From: Kaistella yonginensis | GTDB lineage: Bacteria > Bacteroidota > Bacteroidia > Flavobacteriales > Weeksellaceae | Length of the DNA: 64,000 nt | NCBI RefSeq assembly: GCF_030409525.1 | Contig: NZ_JAUFQB010000007.1 | Coordinates: forward strand, 86,089-150,088 | Reading direction: 5' to 3' | In this document: in pieces, positions 51,506 to 58,630 of the stretch | Numbering within the stretch: position 1 is the stretch's first letter | How the letters are laid out: each line of letters opens with the position of its first letter | Notes under the pieces: model-generated | Told to the model about the DNA's origin: nothing | Seen by the model: only the letters and a program-made list of their open reading frames with translations | The model's database searches: none | Made by a program: the position numbers and the translations under genes

Positions 51506-52972
51506 TTATTTCCCAATACAAAACTTTGAAAAAATATTCCCCAAAACTTCATCATTTGTAAACTCTCCCGAAATTTCACCAAGATGCTCTAAAGCATTAC
51601 GCAATTCGTAAGCGAGCAATTCTGTGTGGATGCCAGAACTGACGGCTTCTTCAACTTGAAAAACAGATTGTAAAGATTTTTGCAAAGCATCAAAGTGGCG
51701 TTGGTTGGTAATGATTACATTGCTTTCCTGGTCTTTTAGGTTTTCAAAATAGTTGGAAAGTTCGGTTTTTAAAATTTCTATGCTTTGCGGGTCTTTTGCG
51801 GAAATTCCGAGGATGGTATCGGAATATTCTGGGAATAAAACTTCTTTTATTTTTTGATCGATTGGGTTTTCAAAATATCCTCCGACTAAATCAATTTTGT
51901 TGTGCAATAAGATGATTTTTAAATCTTTTCGAGAGAATTCTTGAATGAAATTGATGACTTCTTCGGCTGTATCATCATTCTGATTGTAGAGATATAACAA
52001 AATTTTTGCAGATGCGATTTTCTCTTTGGCTTTTTGAACGCCAATTTTTTCAATTTCATCGGTGGTTTCTCGTAAACCAGCAGTATCAATAAAGCGAAAA
52101 GCATTTCCTTTGATGTGCAAAACTTCCTCAATCGTATCTCTCGTCGTTCCCGCAATTTCCGAAACGATGGCTCTTTCTTCTTTTAATAATGCATTTAATA
52201 AGGTAGATTTTCCTGCGTTTGGTTTCCCGATTATGGCTACTTCTACTCCATTTTTCAAGGCATTTCCGTACTGGAAACTCTCGATCAAAGCGGATAATTT
52301 TGTTCTTAAATTCAGTAATAATTTATTCATTGCAGTTCGGTCTGCAAATTCTACATCTTCTTCGCCAAAATCTAATTCCAGTTCTATCAATGATGTAAAA
52401 TTCAATAAATCATTTCGTAAAATTGAAATTTCATTGGTAATTCCGCCTTTTAATTGGTTTAATGCAACTTTTCTAGATGCTTCATTTTCGGATGCAATCA
52501 AATCTGCGATGGATTCTGCTTGTGACAAATCTATTCTGCCATTCATAAAAGCGCGCATCGTAAATTCTCCGGCTTTTGCCAATCTCGCTCCATTTTTGGT
52601 TAAAACTTCCAAGATTTTTTTTGCAATATGTGGTGATCCGTGAAAAGAAATTTCTACAGAATCTTCTGAGGTAAAAGTTTTTGGCGCTTTGAAAACGGAA
52701 ACCATTACTTCGTCGATTATTTCATAATTGGTGGATGATGATTGATAATTGATAGTATCAGTTTGCACTTCTTCCATCTTCCCACTCCCCACTTCCATCT
52801 CTCTATCCACAATATATCCGTAATGAACGGTGTGAGAATCTACTTTCTCCAGGTTTTTTCCATCAAATATCTTTGAGGCGATTTTGAAAGCATCATTTCC
52901 CGAAATTCTGATAATTCCGATGGCGCCAATTCCGTTTGCAGTGGCGATTGCACAAATGGTATCTTGATTCAT
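51506..52972 (-). CDS. mnmE: tRNA uridine-5-carboxymethylaminomethyl(34) synthesis GTPase MnmE
   Basis: This 488-residue protein starts with the folate-binding domain (IRISGNDAFKIASKIF, FTSEDSVEISFHGSPHIAKKIL), a helical part, then an inserted Ras-like G domain: G1 GKPNAGKSTLLNALL, TTRDTIEE, G3 DTAGLRET, G4 NKID. The C-terminal helix ends in the invariant FCIGK. It modifies U34 of certain tRNAs with MnmG. Residues about 57-84 form a low-complexity insert not seen in the usual family and encoded by 52721-52804; the rest is intact, so function is probably kept. Confidence 0.94.
   Translation of the reverse strand: MNQDTICAIATANGIGAIGIIRISGNDAFKIASKIFDGKNLEKVDSHTVHYGYIVDREMEVGSGKMEEVQTDTINYQSSSTNYEIIDEVMVSVFKAPKTFTSEDSVEISFHGSPHIAKKILEVLTKNGARLAKAGEFTMRAFMNGRIDLSQAESIADLIASENEASRKVALNQLKGGITNEISILRNDLLNFTSLIELELDFGEEDVEFADRTAMNKLLLNLRTKLSALIESFQYGNALKNGVEVAIIGKPNAGKSTLLNALLKEERAIVSEIAGTTRDTIEEVLHIKGNAFRFIDTAGLRETTDEIEKIGVQKAKEKIASAKILLYLYNQNDDTAEEVINFIQEFSRKDLKIILLHNKIDLVGGYFENPIDQKIKEVLFPEYSDTILGISAKDPQSIEILKTELSNYFENLKDQESNVIITNQRHFDALQKSLQSVFQVEEAVSSGIHTELLAYELRNALEHLGEISGEFTNDEVLGNIFSKFCIGK
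52721..52804 (-). repeat. Low-complexity in-frame insert inside mnmE
   Basis: The segment encodes REMEVGSGKMEEVQTDTINY and a Ser/Asn-rich tail between two conserved parts of the TrmE N-terminal domain. On the minus strand it has a purine-rich GGAAGTGGGGAGTGGG-type half and a CAATTATCAATCATCATCC-type half, the latter like the TGATG tracts at 21832 and 54308. The codon count is a multiple of three. Confidence 0.65.
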
Positions 52973-53326
52973 AAATGCAAAGTTAGGATTTTTGGCACAC
53001 AGATATGCACGGATAGATACCGATTTTTTTATTTCATGCTTTGAATTAAGAATTGATCGGTGAAAATCGGTGTGACATTTTTACACACCGACTTACTGAT
53101 CGTTCTTTTATGTTTTAATTAATAATAGACCATTGAAAATATTTGAGATAATTTGCACATGAATTTATACAGACTCACACGGGTATTTAACGTGGTGAAA
53201 GTATTTTAAACATTCTTAAAATGTGTTTTTAAGCTGAATTTAAAAATCGTAATTTTAGACCACTTTAATTTTATTGCGTACGATGGGAATTAAATCTGAT
53301 CAACTTTAAAATAAACGACTGAAATA
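52973..53326. other. Divergent intergenic region between mnmE and the dipeptidase gene
   Basis: A 354-bp AT-rich gap with no gene. A TAACTTTG box on the minus strand (52978-52985) sits only 6 bp before the mnmE ATG and would give a leaderless mnmE message. An imperfect hairpin at 53055-53101 lies in the middle. No further features are seen. Confidence 0.5.
53055..53101. repeat. Imperfect hairpin in a divergent intergenic region
   Basis: TCGGTGTG (53067-53074) pairs perfectly with CACACCGA (53084-53091) around a 9-base loop; outer GATC arms at 53055-53058 and 53098-53101 extend the stem with a few mismatches. A T-rich stretch follows on the plus strand. No gene ends here, so termination of a coding transcript is not the obvious explanation. 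Confidence 0.55.
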
Positions 53327-54307
53327 ATGAAAAAACCTGTTATCGATCTTCACTGTGACTTACTCAGTTATCTTACCAGATCAAACTCCAGCATTTACAA
53401 TACCGAAGATATGGGTTGTGCTATTCCTTATTTAAAAGAGGGAAATGTAAAATTGCAAGTCATGGCAATTTTTGCACCGACCGTAGAAAAAAGCCATGAA
53501 TATGGACTGCAACAAAGTGAACTATTTAAAAGATTAAATGATGAAAAAAATGAACTCTACCGTTTTGAAAAAAAACATTTAGAAAATTTACGCAGCAACG
53601 AAAATATCGGAATGTTGGCTTCGGTAGAAAGTGGATCTGCTTTTTGCGATGAAAACATCCCTCTGAAACAAGGCTTTGAAAATTTGGAAAGAATTATCGA
53701 AAATGCGGGCTCGATCATGTACATCAGTTTTACGCATCATGCAGAAAATAGATTTGGTGGTGGTAATTTTTCTACCGCTGGCTTAAAAAATGATGGAAAA
53801 GCATTAATTGATTATCTACACAAAAGAAATATCGCCATCGATTTTTCGCATACGAGTGATGCTTTGGCATACGATATTCTGAATTATATTTCGAAAGAAA
53901 ACATCAGCGTTCCAATAATTGCAAGTCATTCTAATTACCGTCCGGTTTATGATCATAAGCGGAATTTACCCGATGATGTTGCCACAGAAATCATTCATCA
54001 AAAAGGATTGATCGGACTTAACTTTGTGCGGGCTTTTGTGAATCCAGAAAAGGTAAATTCCCTGCAAGAACACGTGGCACATGGTTTGGAATTGGGCGGT
54101 GAAAATACGATCTGTTATGGTGCGGATTATTTTTACACCAAAAGCCATCCGGATAAATCAAGGATTCCTTTCTATTTTAAAGAGCATGATAATGCGGGTT
54201 GTTATCCCGAAATTAATAAGGTTTTTGAAAATCAATTTGGAGCTGAACAGGCGAATAAAATAAGCAGTAAGAATGCTCTGGATTTTATTGCAAGACTTTG
54301 GAAGTAG
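53327..54307 (+). CDS. Membrane dipeptidase-type (M19) peptidase
   Basis: This 326-residue cytosolic-looking protein (no signal peptide) matches M19 renal-dipeptidase-like enzymes. Metal ligands are seen in IDLHCDLLSYL (HxD) and ASVESGSAF with the bridging Glu, ISFTHHAENRFGGG, IDFSHTSDALAYDIL and IASHSNYRPVYDHKRNL (two His), and YGADYFYTKS. It would cleave dipeptides, possibly D-containing ones. The length is shorter than mammalian forms but normal for bacteria. A TGATG-rich tract begins directly after its stop. Confidence 0.88.
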   Translation: MKKPVIDLHCDLLSYLTRSNSSIYNTEDMGCAIPYLKEGNVKLQVMAIFAPTVEKSHEYGLQQSELFKRLNDEKNELYRFEKKHLENLRSNENIGMLASVESGSAFCDENIPLKQGFENLERIIENAGSIMYISFTHHAENRFGGGNFSTAGLKNDGKALIDYLHKRNIAIDFSHTSDALAYDILNYISKENISVPIIASHSNYRPVYDHKRNLPDDVATEIIHQKGLIGLNFVRAFVNPEKVNSLQEHVAHGLELGGENTICYGADYFYTKSHPDKSRIPFYFKEHDNAGCYPEINKVFENQFGAEQANKISSKNALDFIARLWK

Positions 54308-54362
54308 TTGATGTGATGATAGGATGATCTGTTGATTTGGTGATAGGATGATGTGGTGATTT
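54308..54362. repeat. Low-complexity TGATG-rich tract after the dipeptidase stop
   Basis: Starting right after the TAG stop, 55 bp are built from TTGATG, GATGAT and GGTGAT words. It shares the AGTTGATG junction and base habit with the tract at 21832. It ends about 20 bp before the deaminase start. Confidence 0.6.
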
Positions 54363-54384
54363 ATTAATTTCAAAATAAAATAAG

Positions 54385-54765
54385 ATGGCTCAAAAATTAA
54401 AAGAATTCGATCAAAAATATTTGCGGAGATGTCTGGAATTGGCGAAAGAAGCTATGGAAGCTGGCGATGAAGCTTTCGGTTCTGTACTGGTCAACGAAGG
54501 CGCAGAATTCATTGCAGAGGCAAGAAACCGCGGTAATGAAAAAACGATTCTGGCCCATCCGGAAATTGACTTGGCTTATTGGGCTGCAGAGCATTTATCT
54601 GAAGAACAACGAGCGAAAACAACCATGTACACGACTGGTGAACATTGCCCGATGTGCGCCGCTGCTCATGGCTGGGTTGGTTTAGGCGCACTGGTTTATT
54701 TGAGTTCTGCTAAGCAGTTCGGAGCATGGCAAAAAGAATTTGATAGAATACTTTCTCCTAATTAA
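54385..54765 (+). CDS. Nucleoside deaminase family protein, truncated by a frameshift
   Basis: The 126-residue frame holds the cytidine/deoxycytidylate-deaminase-like zinc site: the HPE motif in LAHPEIDLAYWAAE with the catalytic Glu, and the CxxC in EHCPMCAAAHGW. The N-terminal helix and FGSVLVNEGAEFIAEARN strand are typical. The C-terminus stops at FDRILSPN, but removing one of the two A residues at 54760-54761 joins SP to INFLPVEDLIKNI in the +1 frame, giving a normal 163-residue protein. So the last 38 residues are lost as read. Confidence 0.82.
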   Translation: MAQKLKEFDQKYLRRCLELAKEAMEAGDEAFGSVLVNEGAEFIAEARNRGNEKTILAHPEIDLAYWAAEHLSEEQRAKTTMYTTGEHCPMCAAAHGWVGLGALVYLSSAKQFGAWQKEFDRILSPN

Positions 54766-54877
54766 CTTCTTACCAGTGGAAGATCTAATTAAAAATATAG
54801 AAGTTCGTAGTCCCGCAACTGGTGATTTATTGGAAGAGATCAAAAAACTGCATCAATTGAACTGGTCGAAAAAATAG
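54761..54877 (+). pseudogene. Frameshifted C-terminal remnant of the deaminase
   Basis: In the shifted frame this reads INFLPVEDLIKNIEVRSPAT, then GDLLEEIKKLHQLNWSKK and a TAG stop at 54875-54877. The block PVExLIKNIEVRxPATGxLLEEIxxLH is the expected C-terminal end of this deaminase group, so the segment belongs to the gene at 54385 and has no start of its own. Confidence 0.7.
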
Positions 54878-54943
54878 ATTAAAATGTTAGTAAGATTTTG
54901 ATCAATATTTCCTTTTAGAATAAATAAGCTTGTTAGCATTACT

Positions 54944-55075
54944 GCTCTGCGTGAGGGATAGTAATGAAAATCTTTTTTGTTTGTTGCGTTGGAAGTTGCT
55001 GATGGAAAACAAAAAAATTGTAATGAATAGCCCGACCCAAGCCTAGGGCAGTGCAGTGGCAAGGGACACGCCCTA
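54944..55075. repeat. Nested-hairpin intergenic element (candidate dispersed repeat)
   Basis: About 130 bp between the deaminase remnant and the aminopeptidase gene show nested inverted words: outer GCGTG (54949-54953)/CACGC (55067-55071), inner TTTTTTGTTT (54973-54982)/AAACAAAAAA (55007-55016), and a GC-rich AGCCCGACCCAAGCC segment in between the arms. GC content is higher than the surroundings and no ORF fits. It resembles intergenic repeats I recall from Chryseobacterium genomes; copy number cannot be tested here. Confidence 0.5.
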
Positions 55076-55077
55076 AT

Positions 55078-55110
55078 AAAAAAAGTGTAGAAAAATCTAC
55101 ACTTTTTACT
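55078..55110. terminator. Intrinsic terminator after the aminopeptidase P gene
   Basis: A 12-bp perfect stem, AAAAAGTGTAGA (55080-55091) with TCTACACTTTTT (55096-55107), tetraloop AAAA, with T/A-rich exits on both strands. It lies just past the stop of the minus-strand gene. Confidence 0.82.
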
Positions 55111-55112
55111 TT

Positions 55113-56888
55113 TTATAATGGTTTCACCTGCTCTAGGAACCAGTCTTTGACTTCGCCTTCCAGATCGTTTACTAATTTTTCTTTACACCACTGATGGTAA
55201 TTATTGAGCCAGTCTTTTTCAGGTGGCGTTAATAATTCTGTGGCAATAACCTTGTGGTCAAATGGACAAATGGTTAAGGTTTCGAAATCGTAGAAAGTAC
55301 CGAAATCAGTGGTTTCTAATTCCCGTACGGCAATCAAATTTTCATGCCGGATTCCATAGTGGTTTTCGTAGTAGAAACCTGGTTCATTAGACAATACCAT
55401 TCCCGGAATAAGTTCCTGAAAATTCATGTCTTTGCGAATATTCTGAGGACCTTCGTGTACGTTCATAAAACTGCCGACGCCATGACCCGTTCCGTGATTG
55501 TAATCTTTGCTTTCTTGCCAAAGTGCCAAGCGTGCAAATGCATCGAGCTGCACACCGCGCGTTCCTTTTGGGAATTTGACCATCGACAATTGAATCATTC
55601 CTTTCAGTGCTAAAGTGCAATCGGTTTTAAACTCAGCGGAAGGTGTTCCCAAGGCAAAAGTCCGCGTAATATCAGTGGTTCCTTCTAAATATTGACCACC
55701 AGAATCGACTAGAATCGTATCGATATTGGTCACTTCTTTGCTGCCTTCTTTGGGTGCCGAATAGTGCATAATCGCACCGTTTTCTTTGTAACCCACAATG
55801 CTGCCAAAGCTTTCGCCGACGAAGTTTTTACCTTCTGCACGAAATCCTCTTAGTTTTTCGCCGATCGAAAATTCATTCATGGTTTCTTTACCCGCTTGAT
55901 GCGTTATCCAGTACAGGAATTTCACCATCGCCACCCCATCCCGTTGCATGACGGTGCGGAAACCAGCAAGTTCGGTTTCATTTTTAATGGCTTTCATTAA
56001 GTTTCCTGGCACTGGTGCTTTAATGAAGGTGTTATTTTCTTTCAATGCTTCAAAAATAGATTGATTACTGGTCGGCGAAACCAATACCTTTTCGTTTTTG
56101 AAGGTTTTTAATTCTTGATAGAAATTTTCATACGGAAGCATTTTTACGCACGACTCCTCCATTTGTTTTCTGGAATCAACATCGAGCTTTTCCAAATCAA
56201 CAAACAATTTTGCCTCATTTTTAGTTAAAATAATATATCCTAAAAATACGGGATTAGATTGAACATCACTACCACGTAAATTCAACGTCCAGGCGACATC
56301 ATCTAAACTAGAGATGATATGAACGGAAGCATTCTGCTCTTCCATTTTGGTCCGAATATCGAGTAATTTATCCGTAACCGATTTTCCGGCTCTTTCGACA
56401 GGTTGTATAAAAATGGGATTTTTTTTAGCATTTGGATCTTTGCGATCGGTCCAAATATCTTTTAATAAAGGTAAATCGACCAATTTGTTGCCATTTGCGG
56501 CTAATTTTTCGGTCAACAATTCCCAATTTGCATGGGAGGTAGCAATGGCATTTACCGCAACTACGCCGTTTTCCGGTATTTCAGCATTGATCCAATCGAT
56601 ATAATTGGGTGTTCCTTCCATTCCATCTTTAAATAGATCGATACCGGAGCCTTTCAATTCTTTGGGTGCCTGTACGAAATAGCGCCCATCGGTCCAAAGA
56701 CCTGCTTTATCTTTTGTGATTACAACAAATCCTGCCGAACCTGTAAAGCCTGAGAGCCAAGTTCTTTCTTGCCATTCTGCCGGCAAATATTCACTCATGT
56801 GTGGATCTGCAGAATACACAATAAAAGCATCTATTGTGTGGGTTGCCATTTTTTGGCGAAGTGTGCCTAATTTTTCTGATGAAGTCAT
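55113..56888 (-). CDS. Aminopeptidase P family (M24B) Xaa-Pro peptidase
   Basis: This 591-residue protein has two creatinase-like N-terminal domains (VYSADPHMSEYLPAEWQERTWLSGFTGSAG, ADGRYF-like WTDGRYFVQA, and a second DVAWTLNLRGSDV repeat) and a C-terminal pita-bread domain with the metal ligands IDTILVDSGGQYLEGTTDITRTFALG (two Asp), NHGTGHGVGSFMNVHEGPQ (His), VLSNEPGFY (Glu) and HENLIAV. It is the long three-domain form, cleaving N-terminal Xaa-Pro in the cytosol. Start and length are normal. Confidence 0.94.
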   Translation of the reverse strand: MTSSEKLGTLRQKMATHTIDAFIVYSADPHMSEYLPAEWQERTWLSGFTGSAGFVVITKDKAGLWTDGRYFVQAPKELKGSGIDLFKDGMEGTPNYIDWINAEIPENGVVAVNAIATSHANWELLTEKLAANGNKLVDLPLLKDIWTDRKDPNAKKNPIFIQPVERAGKSVTDKLLDIRTKMEEQNASVHIISSLDDVAWTLNLRGSDVQSNPVFLGYIILTKNEAKLFVDLEKLDVDSRKQMEESCVKMLPYENFYQELKTFKNEKVLVSPTSNQSIFEALKENNTFIKAPVPGNLMKAIKNETELAGFRTVMQRDGVAMVKFLYWITHQAGKETMNEFSIGEKLRGFRAEGKNFVGESFGSIVGYKENGAIMHYSAPKEGSKEVTNIDTILVDSGGQYLEGTTDITRTFALGTPSAEFKTDCTLALKGMIQLSMVKFPKGTRGVQLDAFARLALWQESKDYNHGTGHGVGSFMNVHEGPQNIRKDMNFQELIPGMVLSNEPGFYYENHYGIRHENLIAVRELETTDFGTFYDFETLTICPFDHKVIATELLTPPEKDWLNNYHQWCKEKLVNDLEGEVKDWFLEQVKPL

Positions 56889-56976
56889 ACATATAAATTT
56901 GAGGTGAATTTACGAAGAATTTAGAGGTCTGGAAAAAGTTGGGTCTTAAAGTTTTTATAAAAATAGGTATTTTTAA

Positions 56977-57207
56977 TTTACGGATGAGTACAGAGCTTTT
57001 ACAAATAACCTTGTCACGGATGAGGATTTGAAGTTGACCTTACGAAAGGATTTGAAGGAGCGCCGCGAATTTTCAGGGGATTGCATGGGAAAGCCGGAAT
57101 TATTTATAGATAAAAACCGGAAACTTCTGGTTCTAAAAACCACCTTTACTTCAAAAAAAAAGTATACCGAAACTGAATTCGATATACTTTTAAAATCTAT
57201 TGATTAA
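56977..57207 (+). pseudogene. Possible decayed gene fragment
   Basis: A 76-codon open frame without an early ATG reads NNLVTDEDLKLTLRKDLKERR, then EFSGDCMGKPELFIDKNRKL and KKYTETEFDILLKSID. A nearby ATG at 56984 (MSTELLQ) lies in another frame and stops after 15 codons, so one indel could have split a small gene. Amino acid use looks protein-like. No family is recognised. Confidence 0.3.
57153..57191 (-). terminator. Intrinsic terminator after the TPR protein gene
   Basis: AAAAGTATA (57158-57166) and TATACTTTT (57183-57191) form a 9-bp stem; on the minus strand it is followed by a T9 run. It ends the TPR-gene transcript and overlaps the last codons of the possible decayed frame. Confidence 0.7.
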
Positions 57208-57211
57208 AAGG

Positions 57212-58600
57212 CTATTTTTTTGCGGCTTTCATCGCCTCTTCTTTTGCTTTGAACTCCTGATATTTAGCATCCTTTTTATTTGACAAATACAATCCTCTTA
57301 ATAAGCTGACTGCATCGATATTATTAGAATCACTTTCATACCATTTTTCTGCGTAAGGCAAAGTTGCTGCGAGGCGCGCTCTTCTGGCCTCAATAATTTT
57401 ATTGGCCTGCTCAATTTTACCTGCTTTTCTGGCGTCATTATAATCGTCAACTGCTTTTGGATCATCACCCATGACCATGTACGTTAGATTTTGCCAAGCC
57501 ACTGCTAGATTAGGATTTATTTCCACGGCTTTTTTATAAGAAGCCAAGGCATCTGCTTCCGTCGCCGGATCTTTACTTTGCAAAACGCCTAAGTTGTACC
57601 AATTGCTTGCATCATTAGGATTTTTTGCGAGCTGCGCTTTCAAATTGTTTACAAATTCGGTTGTTTTTCCAGATTTAAAATAAGCAGTTCCCTGAAGTTC
57701 TGTTAATTTGGTGCTTGCCGGGAATTTTTTCAATCCTTTTTCAATAACCGACAACGCTTCTTCAGATTTATCGATATCATTAAGTAAAGCTGCAGTGGTC
57801 TCGTAAATTTCCTGCTCTAAACTATTTGAGGTTTCTGTTTTAAATTCAGTGTAGTCTGAGGTAGCTCCCATTTTTTTATAAAGCTCCCAAGTTGTTTTTT
57901 CTAAATTTTCAACTTCATTGGATTTTTTATTTTTAGCAGTGTAGGTTGTTTCAATTCCGGTGTAGCTAGAATTGATTAAATCCATATAAATTTCACTGGC
58001 TTCTTTTTTCTTATCTGCAAGTGCATAGGTGAGTCCGGCATAATACAAATATTTCTTATTATCTTGACCAGCAGCTTTTAACAAGTTATAAACCTCTTGA
58101 AACTTGGGGGCAGCTTCACCATATTTTTTTGCATTATATGCATTTAAAGCGGCTTTGTTTGCAGATTCGATGACAGGATTAACCGCACCCGCTAGTTTAT
58201 TAGTCAATGTTGGCACGTAGGACTCTTCTTTTAAACCTTGTATACCTGATTGATCCGCGGCAGCTTTTCCTACAAAATATACTTTGTTTTTAGAATCATC
58301 TTTACCTACAAATATTTTGTTTTTTGCCAGATCATTAATCTTTGATAGATAGGTAGCTCCTTCTGCTGTTTTACCTGCTTTTAAAAGGGCTAAACCTTTT
58401 GCATAATAGTATTGTTCCAAAAGAGCTGGTTCCAAAAGATAGGTTTTGTTTCCCATTGCGCTTTCTGCCTGTGCAATTTGTGCATTGGTGGTCGCGATGT
58501 CCCCCGCATCAATTGCTTTTACTGCGGCTGCGATTTCCTTTTTTTGTCCAAATGCGAAAGCAACTGCTAGCAGCGCTGCGCTTAAAAATATTTTTTTCAT
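57212..58600 (-). CDS. Secreted tetratricopeptide-repeat protein
   Basis: This 462-residue protein has a signal peptide (MKKIFLSAALLAVAFAFGQ) and several TPR units of about 34 residues, for example AALNAYNAKKYGEAAPKFQEVYNLL, KYLYYAGLTYALADKKKEASEIYMDLI, EEALSVIEKGLKKFPASTKLTELQGTAYFKSG, DASNWYNLGVLQSKDPATEADALASYKKAVEINPNLAVAWQNL. It is probably periplasmic or surface-bound and mediates protein contacts. It sits just downstream of gyrA on the same strand with a 30-bp gap and ends at a strong terminator, so it may share the gyrA transcript. Confidence 0.85.
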   Translation of the reverse strand: MKKIFLSAALLAVAFAFGQKKEIAAAVKAIDAGDIATTNAQIAQAESAMGNKTYLLEPALLEQYYYAKGLALLKAGKTAEGATYLSKINDLAKNKIFVGKDDSKNKVYFVGKAAADQSGIQGLKEESYVPTLTNKLAGAVNPVIESANKAALNAYNAKKYGEAAPKFQEVYNLLKAAGQDNKKYLYYAGLTYALADKKKEASEIYMDLINSSYTGIETTYTAKNKKSNEVENLEKTTWELYKKMGATSDYTEFKTETSNSLEQEIYETTAALLNDIDKSEEALSVIEKGLKKFPASTKLTELQGTAYFKSGKTTEFVNNLKAQLAKNPNDASNWYNLGVLQSKDPATEADALASYKKAVEINPNLAVAWQNLTYMVMGDDPKAVDDYNDARKAGKIEQANKIIEARRARLAATLPYAEKWYESDSNNIDAVSLLRGLYLSNKKDAKYQEFKAKEEAMKAAKK

Positions 58601-58630
58601 TTTATTTTAATTAAAAATTTGGTTGATTTA

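Larger units (their letters stand above)
56889..57211. other. Gap between the aminopeptidase start and the TPR gene end
   Basis: 323 bp without a confirmed gene. It carries a decayed open frame on the plus strand (56977-57207) and a terminator for the TPR gene (57153-57191), both listed separately. Nothing else was recognised. Confidence 0.45.

Noticed and set aside
52062-52643. A 193-codon open frame on the plus strand opposite mnmE
   Set aside because: It is antisense to a clearly conserved gene and its translation is low-complexity and Ser/Phe/Lys-rich with no family pattern.
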